DNA of 64,000 nucleotides from Reticulitermes speratus (GCA_021186555.1 JAJKFL010000006.1:31369478-31433477), one strand, 5' to 3'; shown: positions 20,905-31,448, numbered from the stretch's first letter. The notes: generated by a model from the sequence alone, not told the origin. Translations and numbers: made by a program.

Positions 20905-21360
20905 TTAACGCGACGCAGATCAAAACGCGTAAACTGTATGAAGAAACGCTGTGTTGACAGATGTGCAATAACAGCTTTGGGTTTGTAGATGTGAGAGTAC
21001 AGGGCTCTGCATGTGTTGTAGTCGCACCACATGTTTTATTAGCGCACTTCTGTACGCATGACAAACATGAAAAAAAAATATTTCAATAATATCCACACAT
21101 ACATGTACGTCAGAAACGCAGTTCAGTCACTTTTAAGACCTCCCATATAACTTCCCTCACAGCGTTTCTTTTACATAATCCGTACCGCCCTATCGCCCTG
21201 TTTGTGAAGTCCGCCGCAGTTTAATACATTAGGACGCACGTTAAAATTTTGCAAGCTTAAACGAATGTAAGACTGCTACATAATTCATTGATTGGCAGCA
21301 CTGTCGTTCAAGTAAGACTGATATTAGAGAAATGGAATGTTTGTGCCTACTGTGGTACAT
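20905..21360. other. No recognisable feature
   Basis: Nothing supportable. Confidence 0.45.
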
Positions 21361-21363
21361 GTA

Positions 21364-21741
21364 CTGATCATTACTCAAGAGTAAAGCTTTGGCCTTGACA
21401 GCGTGGGTGGTGTTCATTATCTCCGGGTGAAGCCTGCAGAGAAAACATATTGATACATAAATATGGGTCTCTATCACTTCCCACTGGTCGCCATTTGTCA
21501 GATATTCGATTCATGATAAGTCTAAAGTCAAATTTATGCACGGCTCTAACCAGACAGAACACAGCAGAAATTCTATCTCGCATAATAGATTCAACTTGCT
21601 CTCATTTGACACGACTGCGCTTCACGCTTCAGCCCAATGTACTCTTAACTGAAACACAACAGTTACTTGTAATAAATATGTGACAGTCGACTTCCCCCCT
21701 GCGAAACCACAGCCAAGGTCAAAGTCAATCTCCCGAGTACA
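21364..21741. mobile_element. TA-flanked MITE (family Q), second copy
   Basis: Aligns with 4605-4970 along its length (GCTTTGGCCTTGACAGCGTG, GTCGCCATTTGTCAGATATT, CAGACAGAACACAGCAGAAA). The right end has the inverted AAGGTCAAAGTCAATCTCCC. The ends are more diverged than in the first copy. Confidence 0.55.
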
Positions 21742-22059
21742 CCACATTACCTCTTCCACGTACCGGCGCATGCAAGCCTACAGTAAAGCCCCCGTTTTAT
21801 ACCGAATAATCTCTGCAGCGCTACTACGGTTATTGTGACACCTATTAATATCTCTCTTTGTGGATACGTGTAAACATTTCTAGTCGTCGTTCCGGACGCT
21901 ACCAACACTACCAATAGTACCCCAGAATTCACTAACATGCTCCTGAACTTGTACCTACATTTGTTGTGTAATGGATCCTGGTAATGTGTTTTAAAATTAA
22001 TTTCCAGTATACCAGTATCCATTACACAAGAAACGCCTACATGTTAACTGATTGACGTC

Positions 22060-22230
22060 TTATAACTTTTTAATGTGTATATTGATTGCTAGTTCAGTTT
22101 TGTGAAGTATTACTTTGATATGAATCCCTGAGAATGATCCCATGAGAGATCGAAACATGTAGGAGTTATCAACAAGATATTGTAAGTCAAAATATTTGAA
22201 ACAATATAGTTCATTTTATTGGAGTGAATA
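22060..22230 (+). mobile_element. Penelope-like remnant with single hammerhead (PLE-P4)
   Basis: A single hammerhead unit at 22121-22168 with AT-rich flanks. No inverted partner was found nearby. Confidence 0.5.
22121..22168 (+). ncRNA. Minimal hammerhead ribozyme motif
   Basis: UCC, core CUGAGAA (G8 changed to A), U, stem II GAUC-CCAUGAGA-GAUC, GAA, ACAUGU, A17, GGA. Stem I is 3 bp (UCC/GGA). Stem II differs completely from those of other copies but still pairs. Confidence 0.65.
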
Positions 22231-23500
22231 TTGTGATTTGGTTGGTGGAATACTTAGACATTTGTAGTAGACGACGCAAGCGTTTAACGACCTTCACTCT
22301 ATAAGGAAGTTAATGAGTCGTGTCACGTTCATTTTAAGTATCTCTTGATGGATTTTGAAGAAATATCGTACAGTAGGCCAATACTAAATTTGTAATCGAA
22401 TACAATCTTCATGAAATTGGTCCATTCAGAAATACATAGTTACATAAGGGATCAAGAATGTTTCCTTACCTAACGATACGCACCCAATGAAAAAGTTCAC
22501 AAAATACACAAATTGTAACGAAAACCGTCCACATACTTTGATATTCAAAGGCACGACAGGAATTAAGGAGAATTAGTTTAACTCAACAGCAACGTTGAAA
22601 GTAATGAAACGTTGACGCTTCCTCGTTTGCACCCAGCTGGTTTTCTTTGATTTTGTTGCAATCATAATACTGTGATACGTCTGACGTGACTGTTCCATCG
22701 ACAGAAACTGGTGGTATTTAAAGACTGGTAGTTCAGTAGACCATTAATTTACATGCCATAGAAAAGTTTATGAAAGAGTGGAAATATTCACAAACGGCAG
22801 ACAATTATTCTTCATCATGCACTTGCTGGGTGGCATAGACTGTTAACATATGTTGAAGTTAAGCAGATCTATCATCGTATCAGGGATAACCAAAGAATAA
22901 ACACCGATGAAATCGCATTTAAAATTAGGATTAAGGTATAAAATAGAACACTGAAGGAATAGATGAAGTTCAAATTTGAAATAAAACATTTATTCTTTTG
23001 AAAAAGGAAACTTGCGTAACATACACCAAATGTAGGCAATGTGTGCAGAAAACAAGATGTAAATACTACCGCGCGATTATTTTGTCAAAACATACAGAAC
23101 TGTTTAATTTGTTACTTCAACTTCATAAAAGTTGTTAAGAGTACGCTATTATCAAGAAAGTTAACGAAGTTCGACTGAAGGTTGCAGAATGCCGACGGAA
23201 ATGCAAACACGGATCCTTCCAGTCTTTATTTTCAATATCCTGCAGTCGATGTCGAAGGCAGTTTAACTCAAACAGTACCGATAACATTAACGGCACACTT
23301 CCGAGTAATTCGTTTTTGTGCCGGGCCGAAAATCGTTTGACAATTAAAAATCAAATATTTCTTTCCGGAATAAAAACATCACGTTTCACATCCATTCGAA
23401 AGGGCAGATAAATAAAATTATCCACGCATAAGCGTGTTCGAGCTCACAGTATAGGCTTATTCATTATTTCGGAAAGCAAACTAGAAATATTGCAGTCGGA
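22231..23500. other. About 1.3 kb without recognisable features
   Basis: AT-rich, no supportable gene or repeat. Confidence 0.45.
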
Positions 23501-23502
23501 AA

Positions 23503-23740
23503 GGGTACGGACGCACTGCGAGCGTGTTGCTTGGAGGTTAGCGTGGTAGCCGGTGCGTGGAGGGGATGCGAATTTAGCCAAAAACAAGAAACGCATCCAG
23601 GCAGCGGCACAGAGGGAGGGGAGGAAGGTTCAGTGTGGCCGCCTGGACAAGTATCTTGTTGTTGGTTAAAATCACATTCCCTCTAAGCACCTGCTACCAA
23701 GCTAACCTCCAAGCAACACGGTAACGGTGCGTCAGTACCC
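23503..23740. mobile_element. MITE with long TIRs (family R)
   Basis: 238 bp. About 50 bp at each end are imperfect inverted repeats, from GGGTACGGACGCAC to the terminal GTGCGTCAGTACCC, sharing GTGTTGCTTGGAGGTTAGC. More GC-rich than its surroundings. It ends 3 bp before the next element. Confidence 0.7.
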
Positions 23741-23743
23741 TAA

Positions 23744-24286
23744 AGCCGGGATTAGACGGCGCGTGGCTCGTCCAGTGACGTGACGTCACTTGCTCGGCCA
23801 ACAGATCGGAACAGAAAAGACAATCTGGCTACACGACGCGGCGCAGCTCGGCAAATGGCCGACCAGCGGCCTTGCTCGGGTAGGTTCGGCTCGGCTTGTG
23901 GAATAAGTCATGTTGTTCTATGAACTTAAAAATGTCCTCGTTTGACCACTCCATTCTAGCCAATACCAATTGTGGGACAGAAACTTTCACTCTTCGCGCA
24001 CCCCGACAGCAGAAAACAAAGACCAGACCTAAGTGTATACAGGCTTGGACGAGACTGGCTTGGCGCGTACACTGCAAGCGCCGTGTAGCCGCAACAGCTG
24101 CCCGCGCCGAGTCCCTTTGAGGATCGTGAGCAAACCGCTTCTGAGGCGATCCCACGAGCCTCGCTCCACCAATCACACTCCGCGCCGCGCCAGGCCGGTT
24201 CCACGGCGCGTTTGAATACGATTCTTTGTCAGTGACGTCAGTTATGACGTAAAACGAGCCGAGCCACGCGCCGTCTAATCCCGGCT
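23744..24286 (-). mobile_element. PIF/Harbinger-type non-autonomous element
   Basis: 543 bp with perfect 27-bp terminal inverted repeats (outer end AGCCGGGATTAGACGGCGCG) and a TAA direct repeat on both sides (23741-23743 and 24287-24289). A 3-bp TWA target duplication is typical of PIF/Harbinger transposons. CRE-like TGACGTCA-related words occur inside both ends. It is strikingly GC- and CpG-rich compared with the flanks. A start of a MADF-like protein frame lies inside (see next entry), suggesting a deletion derivative of a coding element. Confidence 0.75.
23829..23966 (-). pseudogene. MADF/Myb-like N-terminal fragment in the Harbinger element
   Basis: A minus-strand frame contains MEWSNEDIFKFIEQHDLF with the Met at about 23954. 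This pattern (W, acidic pair, hydrophobic, FIE) matches the start of MADF DNA-binding domains, which occur in the second protein of many Harbinger transposons; that link is family knowledge applied by eye. After about 18 residues the frame runs into the terminal repeat, and the helix-turn-helix core is missing. The longer frame to 24323 upstream of this Met is untranslated leader plus TIR. Confidence 0.45.
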
Positions 24287-24289
24287 TAA

Positions 24290-24705
24290 GACACTGCGGT
24301 GGGAGCAGAAGAGTATTTAACAAATCATATAATGCAATTCTGTTTGAGAACTGTCATTAAATAAAATACCCTATGACGGAAGTAGAGTTTCAGAGATATG
24401 CACTTTCTGCTCCCAGTTCTCTATACGGTAACCCAACTTACAGCAACAACGGGGAATTTTTTAGCATGATGGATGGGACTCTGATGTTTGCTTAACGGCG
24501 TCTGCTTTGCATCGAAGACATTAGGGTATTGAAGATAAAAGTGGGCCCAATGCTGAATTGCGAACTTATACGTCTCATGGGTTTATCATTAAATTGGGAC
24601 ATAAAGCATCAAAAAATTGTATTACTGCTGTAAAGCGAAGGCTTATGAGTGTGACAATTGATCTGAATGTTAAAAACTCATGAAAAATTTTAATAACAAT
24701 ATTTC
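24290..24705. other. No recognisable feature
   Basis: AT-rich; nothing supportable. Confidence 0.45.
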
Positions 24706-24709
24706 GTTA

Positions 24710-24893
24710 GTTAGAAGGAAGGATAGAAATGACGGGACGACGAGGGAGAAGACGTAAGCAGCTACTGGATGACCTTAAGGAAAAGAAGAGATACTGGAAA
24801 TTGAAAGAGGAAGCACTAGATCGCACCCTGTGGAGAACTCGCTTTGGAAGAGGCTACGGACCTGTCGTAAGACAGACTACAGAAGGAATGAAT
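24710..24893 (+). pseudogene. LINE-2f ORF2 C-terminus
   Basis: Open plus-strand frame reading MTGRRGRRRKQLLDDLKEKK, then RYWKLKEEALDRTLWRTRFG, then RGYGPVVRQTTE and a stop. This is the extreme C-terminus of a non-LTR retrotransposon ORF2 (basic patch, then a tryptophan-rich tail). It is 5'-truncated, with no RT or endonuclease domain. The frame is intact over about 55 residues, so the copy is younger than the one at 13640. Confidence 0.7.
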
Positions 24894-24989
24894 GAATAAT
24901 AAGCACTATGAACCTCAATACACGTATGATACCTTACAATCAAATTATTAAGGGCACGCGAAAGCCTCTTGTTTTAGATTCTAGTATGT

Positions 24990-25190
24990 GTACAGTTAGG
25001 TAAAGTTAATCTAGCCCTTAACCATTACGCCATGAAAACATATGACAGAGCGCAGGTATAGCTGCTAGATTTCTTAACCCGGAAAGTGGCGTTGACTGAA
25101 GAGCTCACGCCCCAGCCGCTTTGCCGCCGAGGACAGAATCCTCGGCTTCCACTAAAGAAGAAGCTGGGTGAGCACCAGATCCGGCTTGGA
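24990..25190 (-). repeat. SINE-B 3' part
   Basis: Minus orientation, diverged. Landmarks: GTAAAGTTAATCTAGCCCTT at the 3' edge, GCCATGAA, GAGCGCAGGTATAGCT, and GCTGGGTGAGCACCAGA at the right. The tRNA head is missing. Confidence 0.55.
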
Positions 25191-26135
25191 TGCTTTAGCG
25201 ACAACAAAACTCTTTCTTTTCCCTGTCAGAAATCGATTCAGTTATAATATTAATAACGTAAAGGCGAAATTTCTGATGCACTCATGGATACCGCAACATA
25301 CATACATGACAGTGCATTCTTGGTTATTATACGGCGACATGCCCTTTTGCGGGGAAGAGATTTTTTTTTTTGTGGGAGTGTTCTCTCAACGTAGCCACAA
25401 GCAACACAATTTCTGTGTCGGTTTATAGGTCACTAGCACACACAAGAAGACTAAAACAGATCTTACGAAAAAATACATTAAGTATCAAAGATAAAAAAGA
25501 CACGAAAAAATGAGGAAGGCTTTGTACAAGTTCACTGAGATTATCACACGTCGTGACTTAATGCCAAATGTGCAAAAACGCATTATTCAAAATGAAACGG
25601 TAAACTGATTGACACACATGGTCACATGCCTTCTCTGAAGAGTACCTGCCTTTAGAGTTCGAGAAATATGCATTAAGACCATGTGGGTCTCAGAATACGA
25701 TTCATCATTCTCGAAAATCCGAGAAAATACATTGAAGACGAACACAAGCGAAAAAGTTTTCTTTCTTTTTTTTTCACAAGGACAATCCACAGAATGAACG
25801 ATCGAAGTTGGTTTTGCATAATCAAAGCGACAAACACTGAACCTTTCCGTCAAGGAGCAGACGACCACAACCTGTCACATTGGGGCCACAGGACAGGGCA
25901 CCGCCTGCTGTACCAAGGGACATTTTGTATGCATGTAGCTAAACAGGCACAGATACCTCTGAAAAAAAAAGTGTTCAAGGGGTTCAGTGTTCATCTCTCA
26001 GAAGTGTATGAGAGACAAGTTTTCTAAGAGACGTGACACAAAGATACGCAGCATCACATTACGATCTAAACACAAAACAAATATGAAATGTACAAGGGAA
26101 CACTGAAGGGAGTTTCGATTTTTGCCTTTTTAGAC
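25191..26135. other. No recognisable feature
   Basis: Short frames on both strands overlap here without resemblance to a family. Nothing supported. Confidence 0.45.
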
Positions 26136-26139
26136 ATTT

Positions 26140-26430
26140 TAGACATATCTATGTGGCGTCACATTATGTTTAGATCGCTAACCGTTTCTTCGGCCTCTCT
26201 GACTCTGCCGTATTTCTTGGACTTGTCCCGTAAACGGCGAGACAACATACTCGTAAATGTATGCAGGTCTTCGTAAAAAGCGTCTGTTATTTTTATCCGA
26301 CTTTCTGGTCAGCAGAATGCAGTGAAAACTCCCATTTCATGAACAACCGTCCAGCGGAAGCCGAGTTGTTCCATGCAGACAGACGTACAGACATGACGGA
26401 GGTAACAGTCACTTTGGAAATGTTGTGCGA
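26140..26430 (-). mobile_element. MITE-1 degraded copy
   Basis: Reverse orientation. Landmarks CGTAAACGGCGAGA, CTTCGTAAAAAGCG, AACAACCGTCCAGCGGAAGC and GAGTTGTTCCATGCAGACAG are in the right order. The termini are lost. Confidence 0.5.
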
Positions 26431-26555
26431 CATGCCTAATGAGCCATTTTATGAACAAATAAGAAACGCACCAGTTCCAGAAAAATGTGTTCTACAGTGC
26501 ACTGAATTTAAAAGTGTTAATGTTATCCTACACTCTTGCCGTTCGTTCCTTAATA

Positions 26556-26965
26556 CTGTAGTCCCCCCGTATCCGCGGGTGATACGTTCCAAGAACTACC
26601 GCGGATGCCCGAAACCGCGGATAGTAGCGAACTATATATATAAGTCGTTTTTCGTTTACATACATACCTATGATAAAGTTTAGTTGATAAATTACGCAAA
26701 TAAGACATTACTAACATTAAATAATAATAAAATACATTGTACATTATTATACTTGTGGATGCGAGTAAAGCGGGCCAGCGTGGGTACAGAGGACAAAGAG
26801 AGATAAGTCATGTACCGAGCGTGACGGGGCGGGCAGGTTTCACCATGTTACTCAGAATGGAGCGCAATTTGAAAATTATGAATCGTTTATTTCTGGAATT
26901 TTCCATTTAATATTTTCGGGCGGTAAACCGCGGATACCGAATCCGCGGATGCGGAGGTTCTACTG
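26556..26965. mobile_element. Tigger-like (pogo/mariner) non-autonomous element
   Basis: About 410 bp between TA dinucleotides (26554-26555 and 26966-26967). The left end CTGTAGTCCCCCCGTATCCG and the inverted right end CAGTAGAACCTCCGCATCCG are terminal repeats. The subterminal GATACGTTCCAAGA, GGATGCCCGAAACCGCGGAT segment is very close to Tigger elements known from vertebrates and insects. The inner part is AT-rich and non-coding. Confidence 0.75.
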
Positions 26966-27204
26966 TACTGCTAATCTGTTGTATTTTCAATGAGCTGCAA
27001 AAAACACTGCAAGAAACGATATAAACGCAAAGCATAATGAATTAGGAAGAATTAAGCACACAGTTCATACTTGTGTACCTGGCCTACACATCATAATGCG
27101 TGAATTAGTGTGCAAATGTAGAAAAGGTTGAGCAAACTTTGTTGCACTGGGGGAAAAAAATACTAAGAGAAAAAAGATGTTTGGTACAATTGTTCTGTTC
27201 TCTA

Positions 27205-27420
27205 ACACGTACGAACCGGCTCTGGGGCCCATCCATCCTCCTATTCAATGGGCACCAGGATAACTAGCCGGGAGTAAAGCGACCGGGGCGTGAAGTTGAC
27301 CACAAACCTCCATCTACTGCCGAAGTTACGAATGGTAGAGCTATACCTCTGCTTACCCTATATACCTACAAGGCATGGGCAGGCAAAACTTTGTCTTACC
27401 TTTACCTTTACCTTGGTACA
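27205..27420 (+). repeat. SINE-B 3' part
   Basis: Plus orientation, headless. Landmarks: CGGCTCTGGGGCCCATCC, CTCCTATTCAATGGGCACCA, AGCGACCGGGGCGTGAAGTT, GGTAGAGCTATACCTCTGC and a (CTTTAC)n-like tail. Confidence 0.7.
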
Positions 27421-28033
27421 ATGAGAAGGCAATGCACGTTACTACGTGTTTGTACTTCGATAGAAGAAATCGTAAGAGTAGGTATCTAACAAAATAATGT
27501 TCCAATACAGGGAACATACATCTATTTTATTTATTCATAGCTTATATAACGATAGTGTTACAAACTCACACTACACAGTGCCGAATAATAGGTTGAATAA
27601 TGACTACTGAATTGAAAGGACGTGGAAGGAATCGGTGCAATTAGAATACATTCTGGAAATGGTTATCATTATTCAGTCAAGAACTGTCATAATCACGTGT
27701 GATTTCTAAAACGCTGACAATCAAGGTTCACTCGGGCGTATCAGCTGTCTCGTAAGGGTGCGAAACGCGCTTTCTTTTTGTAAGGGAAGAACAAAGCAGA
27801 TGAGTTTGAAAACAAAGAGCTAAACGAATACGTTCACATATAAGGAGGTTAGGGTTGTCACATAAAGACAATGATTTATGCAGGATAACTAATACACTAC
27901 TTTTAAGGCAGTAAAATTAGGAGGATACGGTGAGATGAACAGGAAACTGGTATGAAGGAGATAACGGATATGCACAGACCTCTGGCAAGAAGACGTCCTG
28001 GAAAAGTCAACTGGAAGACCAAGAAAGATATCC
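27421..28033. other. No recognisable feature
   Basis: Nothing supportable. Confidence 0.45.
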
Positions 28034-28262
28034 CTGATTTCAGGATTCCTCCGCGATATGGGTGAGATCTGCGCTCTTCTGGGATATTACACAGCGTCGA
28101 GTGGTAATCCTTTACCGACGTTTGGGGACAACGTATCGGCACCATTTTCCTTTCCTTCTTGGACTTCTTGACCCTTGAAGATGCGACCGATAAGTTGTCC
28201 CGAAACGCCGGTAAAGGATTACCACTCGACGCTGCGTAATATCCCAGGAGGGCGCTGGTCTC
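28034..28262. mobile_element. Penelope-like palindrome (PLE-B type)
   Basis: Inverted arms CTTCTGGGATATTACACAGC..TTTACCGACGTTT and its mirror end at CGACGCTGCGTAATATCCCA. The arms meet at two opposed hammerhead units. Four other units of the same type lie at 49975, 54405, 59955 and 62285; three of these also share the lead-in TTTCAGGATTCCGCCGCGA-like sequence or its variant. Confidence 0.65.
28168..28215 (+). ncRNA. Hammerhead ribozyme motif (PLE-B type)
   Basis: UUGACC, core CUUGAAGA (one base longer than CUGANGA), U, stem II with partial pairing GCGACC..GUCC, GAA, ACGC, C17, GGUAAA. Stem I UUGACC/GGUAAA pairs at five of six positions. The opposed copy at 28111-28150 on the minus strand keeps the ACGU end but has lost its core. 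Confidence 0.6.
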
Positions 28263-28859
28263 AAGAAACAAATGTTAGGACTAAGTTAAGACGGTTTAGG
28301 AGCGAGAAATGGTTAAAACACGTGTCTGATAGGAGGCTTTGAAATTGTGTTGAACATTCGTATTCTGGAAACACAGTTTTTAAGAAAGCGTGTGATGAAC
28401 CTACAAAACTATCGTGTAATCGTACCGCCACACATACGTCGCAATTTTGTTGCTCGCTGTTCGCGCGGAAACAGAAACGTTAACGTAGAAAAATAACAAA
28501 AACGTTTCATTCGAAAACTTTGTTAATCAACTCAGCAGTAACAGTAGACAACTTTTTTTTCTGTCGAGGATGTTTATAAAAATGAGTCTGTGTTCATATT
28601 TAATGAAAAAATATTAATAGAAAATGCAGTCGGGACGTACAATTACTGCTTTAAAAATTCAATTACACAACAGAAGCTTCCTGATGGCAGGGAGTTCCCT
28701 TAATAATCGTGCAGACAGAATTGCAGACGCAAAGTTTGGCATGAATATTAATAAACTGATCGATTGTTACATTATCAACCCTCGTTAATTTACTCGTAGT
28801 CTTCACTCGTATCCTCATACACCAAGAACATGTCTACCCTGATGTCATTCTTTCTTGTC
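28263..28859. other. No recognisable feature
   Basis: AT-rich; nothing supportable. Confidence 0.45.
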
Positions 28860-29145
28860 TCCTTTCTCGCTCGACTCCCACTGGACGGATTTCTGTGAAA
28901 TTTGATATTGGATACCTTTACTAAAAATCTGTCGAGAAAATAAAAATTTGCTTACAATCGGACAAAAATATCGAGCACTTTACATGAAGAAATGAGTATG
29001 GTTTATTGTTGCCGGCGACATAAAATCGACACATAAGCGCGTATGCGAGTGAAATGGTAACAGGTTGTTAGGATAGCGTAGGAGGTATAAACATTACGCG
29101 AACGCACCACGGTGTTACGTTATCTATACAGTGGCCATCTTGTTC
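28860..29145 (+). mobile_element. MITE-1 short-variant fragment
   Basis: Same variant as 8187-8478: CGACTCCCACTGGACGGATT, CTGTCGAGAAAATAAAAATT, AATCGGACAAAAATATCGAG, ending ATTACGCGAACGCACC near 29138. The left terminus is missing. Confidence 0.6.
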
Positions 29146-29264
29146 AATAATTTCTTTCCCTTGATGCATCTTCTATTTACATGTTTTTTATTCTCCTCCT
29201 CTTTTTCGTGCAGGCGAAATTGCGTCTTAATCCTTCTTAATTCAAACCTTTCCTCTACTTAAAT

Positions 29265-29350
29265 TAAATAAATAGACCAACTAATGCACTATTTGACCAC
29301 TTTAATGTAGTGTCTTTCTTTTACACCCTACACGTGTTTCGGACCTAGGA
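29265..29350 (-). mobile_element. Truncated Penelope-like end with half hammerhead
   Basis: Homologous to 32115-32183 (shared ACCAACTAA-TGCACT-TTT-AC order). On the minus strand it gives GAA, palindrome ACACGUGU, A17, GGGUGU at about 29324-29343. The hammerhead's 5' half is cut off at the junction with the next MITE-1 copy. Confidence 0.55.
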
Positions 29351-30008
29351 AATTCAAGTTCGATTAAAATCTGACAAGGATAACGGGTACTTTACACGAA
29401 GATCAGTGCACATGTATGCTAACATCTCGCTGAATTCTTCTTAGAATGAGAAATCTTTCAGACAACAGTTGTAGGGACAATTAAAACCCACATTTTTTTC
29501 GGAAAATCGTGCCGTTTATGAGTTAAAATCTATCCCTATACGGATCTGGACAGGCCCTTAGGGCTCCAGGTTGAGGCTTCCAGAATTTCTAGACGATCGG
29601 CACATGAAGGTGGCAAGGTTGTCAGCCCTACGTACAGGCCGCCTTTACCCCCAGGGGACATTACTGGTACTCATTTCTGTTCGAGGCTGAGTCGACCCCA
29701 GGGCCATAGTGCGGCCGGAAGGAGTCATTGAAAAATCCCAATGACCCCATCAGAAATTAAACCCGCAACCTTCCGGCTTGTAGCGCAGTGTCTCAGCCAA
29801 CTGCGCCACCGTATACGTTTATGAGTTAACGTGGAAAAATATGTCACAGATGACAATACAATGCTGCGCAGCAAAGACGTGCTTTGTATGCCGGATAACA
29901 AAGGCAAGAATACAGACACTCATATTTAATACCTATTGCTTTTCCATAGTAACAAAGGTTACGCGAACGCGCCTCAATGTTATGTTGTACGTACACTGCC
30001 TGTCTTGT
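29351..30008 (+). mobile_element. MITE-1 copy interrupted by SINE-C
   Basis: Two parts of one MITE-1 copy (29351-29526 and 29830-30008) join exactly across the SINE. The left part starts in GAAATTCAAGTTCGATTAAA and ends CGTTTATGAGTTAA; the right part resumes at CGTGGAAAAATATG and ends GTTACGCGAACGCGCC plus the outer segment CCTGTCTTGTTA. Confidence 0.75.
29527..29815 (-). repeat. SINE-C full-length copy
   Basis: 289 bp, flanked by a perfect 14-bp target duplication CGTTTATGAGTTAA (29513-29526 and 29816-29829). Read on the minus strand it begins with a tRNA-like head (A-box-like TGGCGCAGTTGGCTGAGACA, B-box GGTTGCGGGTTTAATTTCTG), then GGCCCTGGGGTCGACTCAGC, and ends GGGCCTGTCCAGATCC. This copy defines the orientation of the family. 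Confidence 0.85.
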
Positions 30009-30009
30009 T

Positions 30010-31035
30010 ATTAATATTTTCGAAACTCTGGACGATAAGAAAAGCGCGAAAGATGAGTGGTTCGGAATATAGTTTGACTGTTCAGTAATTCGTAACAAAT
30101 ATGACGTGCCCATCGCTGAGAATACACCAAATATTACAAGTACAAGCCAATTACAATTCCGCGACCCACAAATTATGCGCGTATCGTATTTTATGATTAA
30201 ATCTTGTGCTGTTTGACGACATTTGCATTCCACAGAGGATATTCACCGTAAAAAAAATGGCAATATAATAATGAACTGAGAAAGTAGGAATTCGGAAACA
30301 GGGCCGTGGTTTACTTTAATAATATCCCAGCATTAGCCTCTAGAGACAGGAGATACATGAAAAAGCATAGGACAATCGGTTTACCTGCCAAGATCTGAAA
30401 TCGGTTCCTTCCGACTTAAGGTGTAGAGCATTACCGTTAACAGCAACCTGATCGATATCATTATTTACGTACGTCTGTGTAAAGTGCAGAATGCAAATAC
30501 ACATCACAGAAAATTGCTTGCTATGAGTTACAGACAATTCTGAGTGATACGTTTCAACGTTACAATAAAACCTGCAATACAATATCCCTTTGAGGTCAAT
30601 TTACTTACCGTACGACAGATAGGCAAACAATGTGAATGCTTGGAATTGCTGAACCCAGTCTGACATCGAACTGCAATATAATTTACGTTACGATAAACTT
30701 AGTTTGACAGGGGACCATCCCTTGTGTCCTATTCATTCGTACTTAACGACACATCACAATGTTGAATTTTAGAATTCTCCACTTCATGGAGCACAGTCTC
30801 TTCAGAATTTGTCTGATTAACAGTTCCCTGCTTTCTATAACACCCGAAGTCTCATAACAGCCCCCCCCCCCTCCCACTGGGCCACATCCTGAGGTAGCCG
30901 AATACAGATCCACCCTTACCTGTCGCAGTGCAGTCTGTGAACATCACTTCTTTTCACACAACATTGTGTTTCTAACTTACTATTAGACTACTAACGTTGC
31001 CCGACTTTTAAGAAACGTAGGTACCTTTGACACAT
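30010..31035. other. About 1 kb without recognisable features
   Basis: Includes a C11 run at 30861-30871. No supported gene. Confidence 0.5.
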
Positions 31036-31059
31036 ATAAGTTTTTATTACCAACCACTG

Positions 31060-31060
<1 letters not shown>

Positions 31061-31100
<40 letters not shown>

Positions 31101-31448
31101 GCCATGGAGCTAACAGGTCGTCAGCTAGTCAAGAAATTCCCCGCGTTTTATGGAACCCGAAGGTTCATTACCGCACTCACAAGAGCCCGCCACCTGTCCC
31201 TATCCTGAGCAATTAAGTCGTACCAAAGAATCAGTCCAGGTCCGAGGCTCTGTATAGTGTTTCGTAACATGGTAATTTCTTACGGTGAGGAGTTGTTAGC
31301 ACCTCGCCCAACCCCAAGCTGGAGGACCACCCCTTGTCGGCTGTCCGCGACTGCATATTCGCAGCTACCCTCCATATTCGGAGGCCGTTCCTCCATCCGC
31401 AACCCGAGGACGCGCCATGCCGTGGTGACAGGGACACACTTATCATGG
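31061..31448 (-). mobile_element. SINE-G insertion with LINE-1f 3' tail
   Basis: 388 bp flanked by a perfect 15-bp duplication ATTACCAACCACTGC (31046-31060 and 31449-31463). On the minus strand its 3' half is the LINE-1f end: an open frame [20 protein letters not shown] with stop, then ACGCGGGGAATTTCTTGACT and a (GTTA)n tail of about ten units. The 5' half (CACCACGGCATGGCGCG.. onward) is not LINE-1f coding as far as I can tell. This makes it either a SINE using the LINE's 3' end or a rearranged LINE. Confidence 0.7.

Noticed and set aside
23829-24323. 164-codon minus frame as a host gene
   Set aside because: It spans the terminal repeats of the Harbinger-type element; only the short MADF-like start is meaningful.
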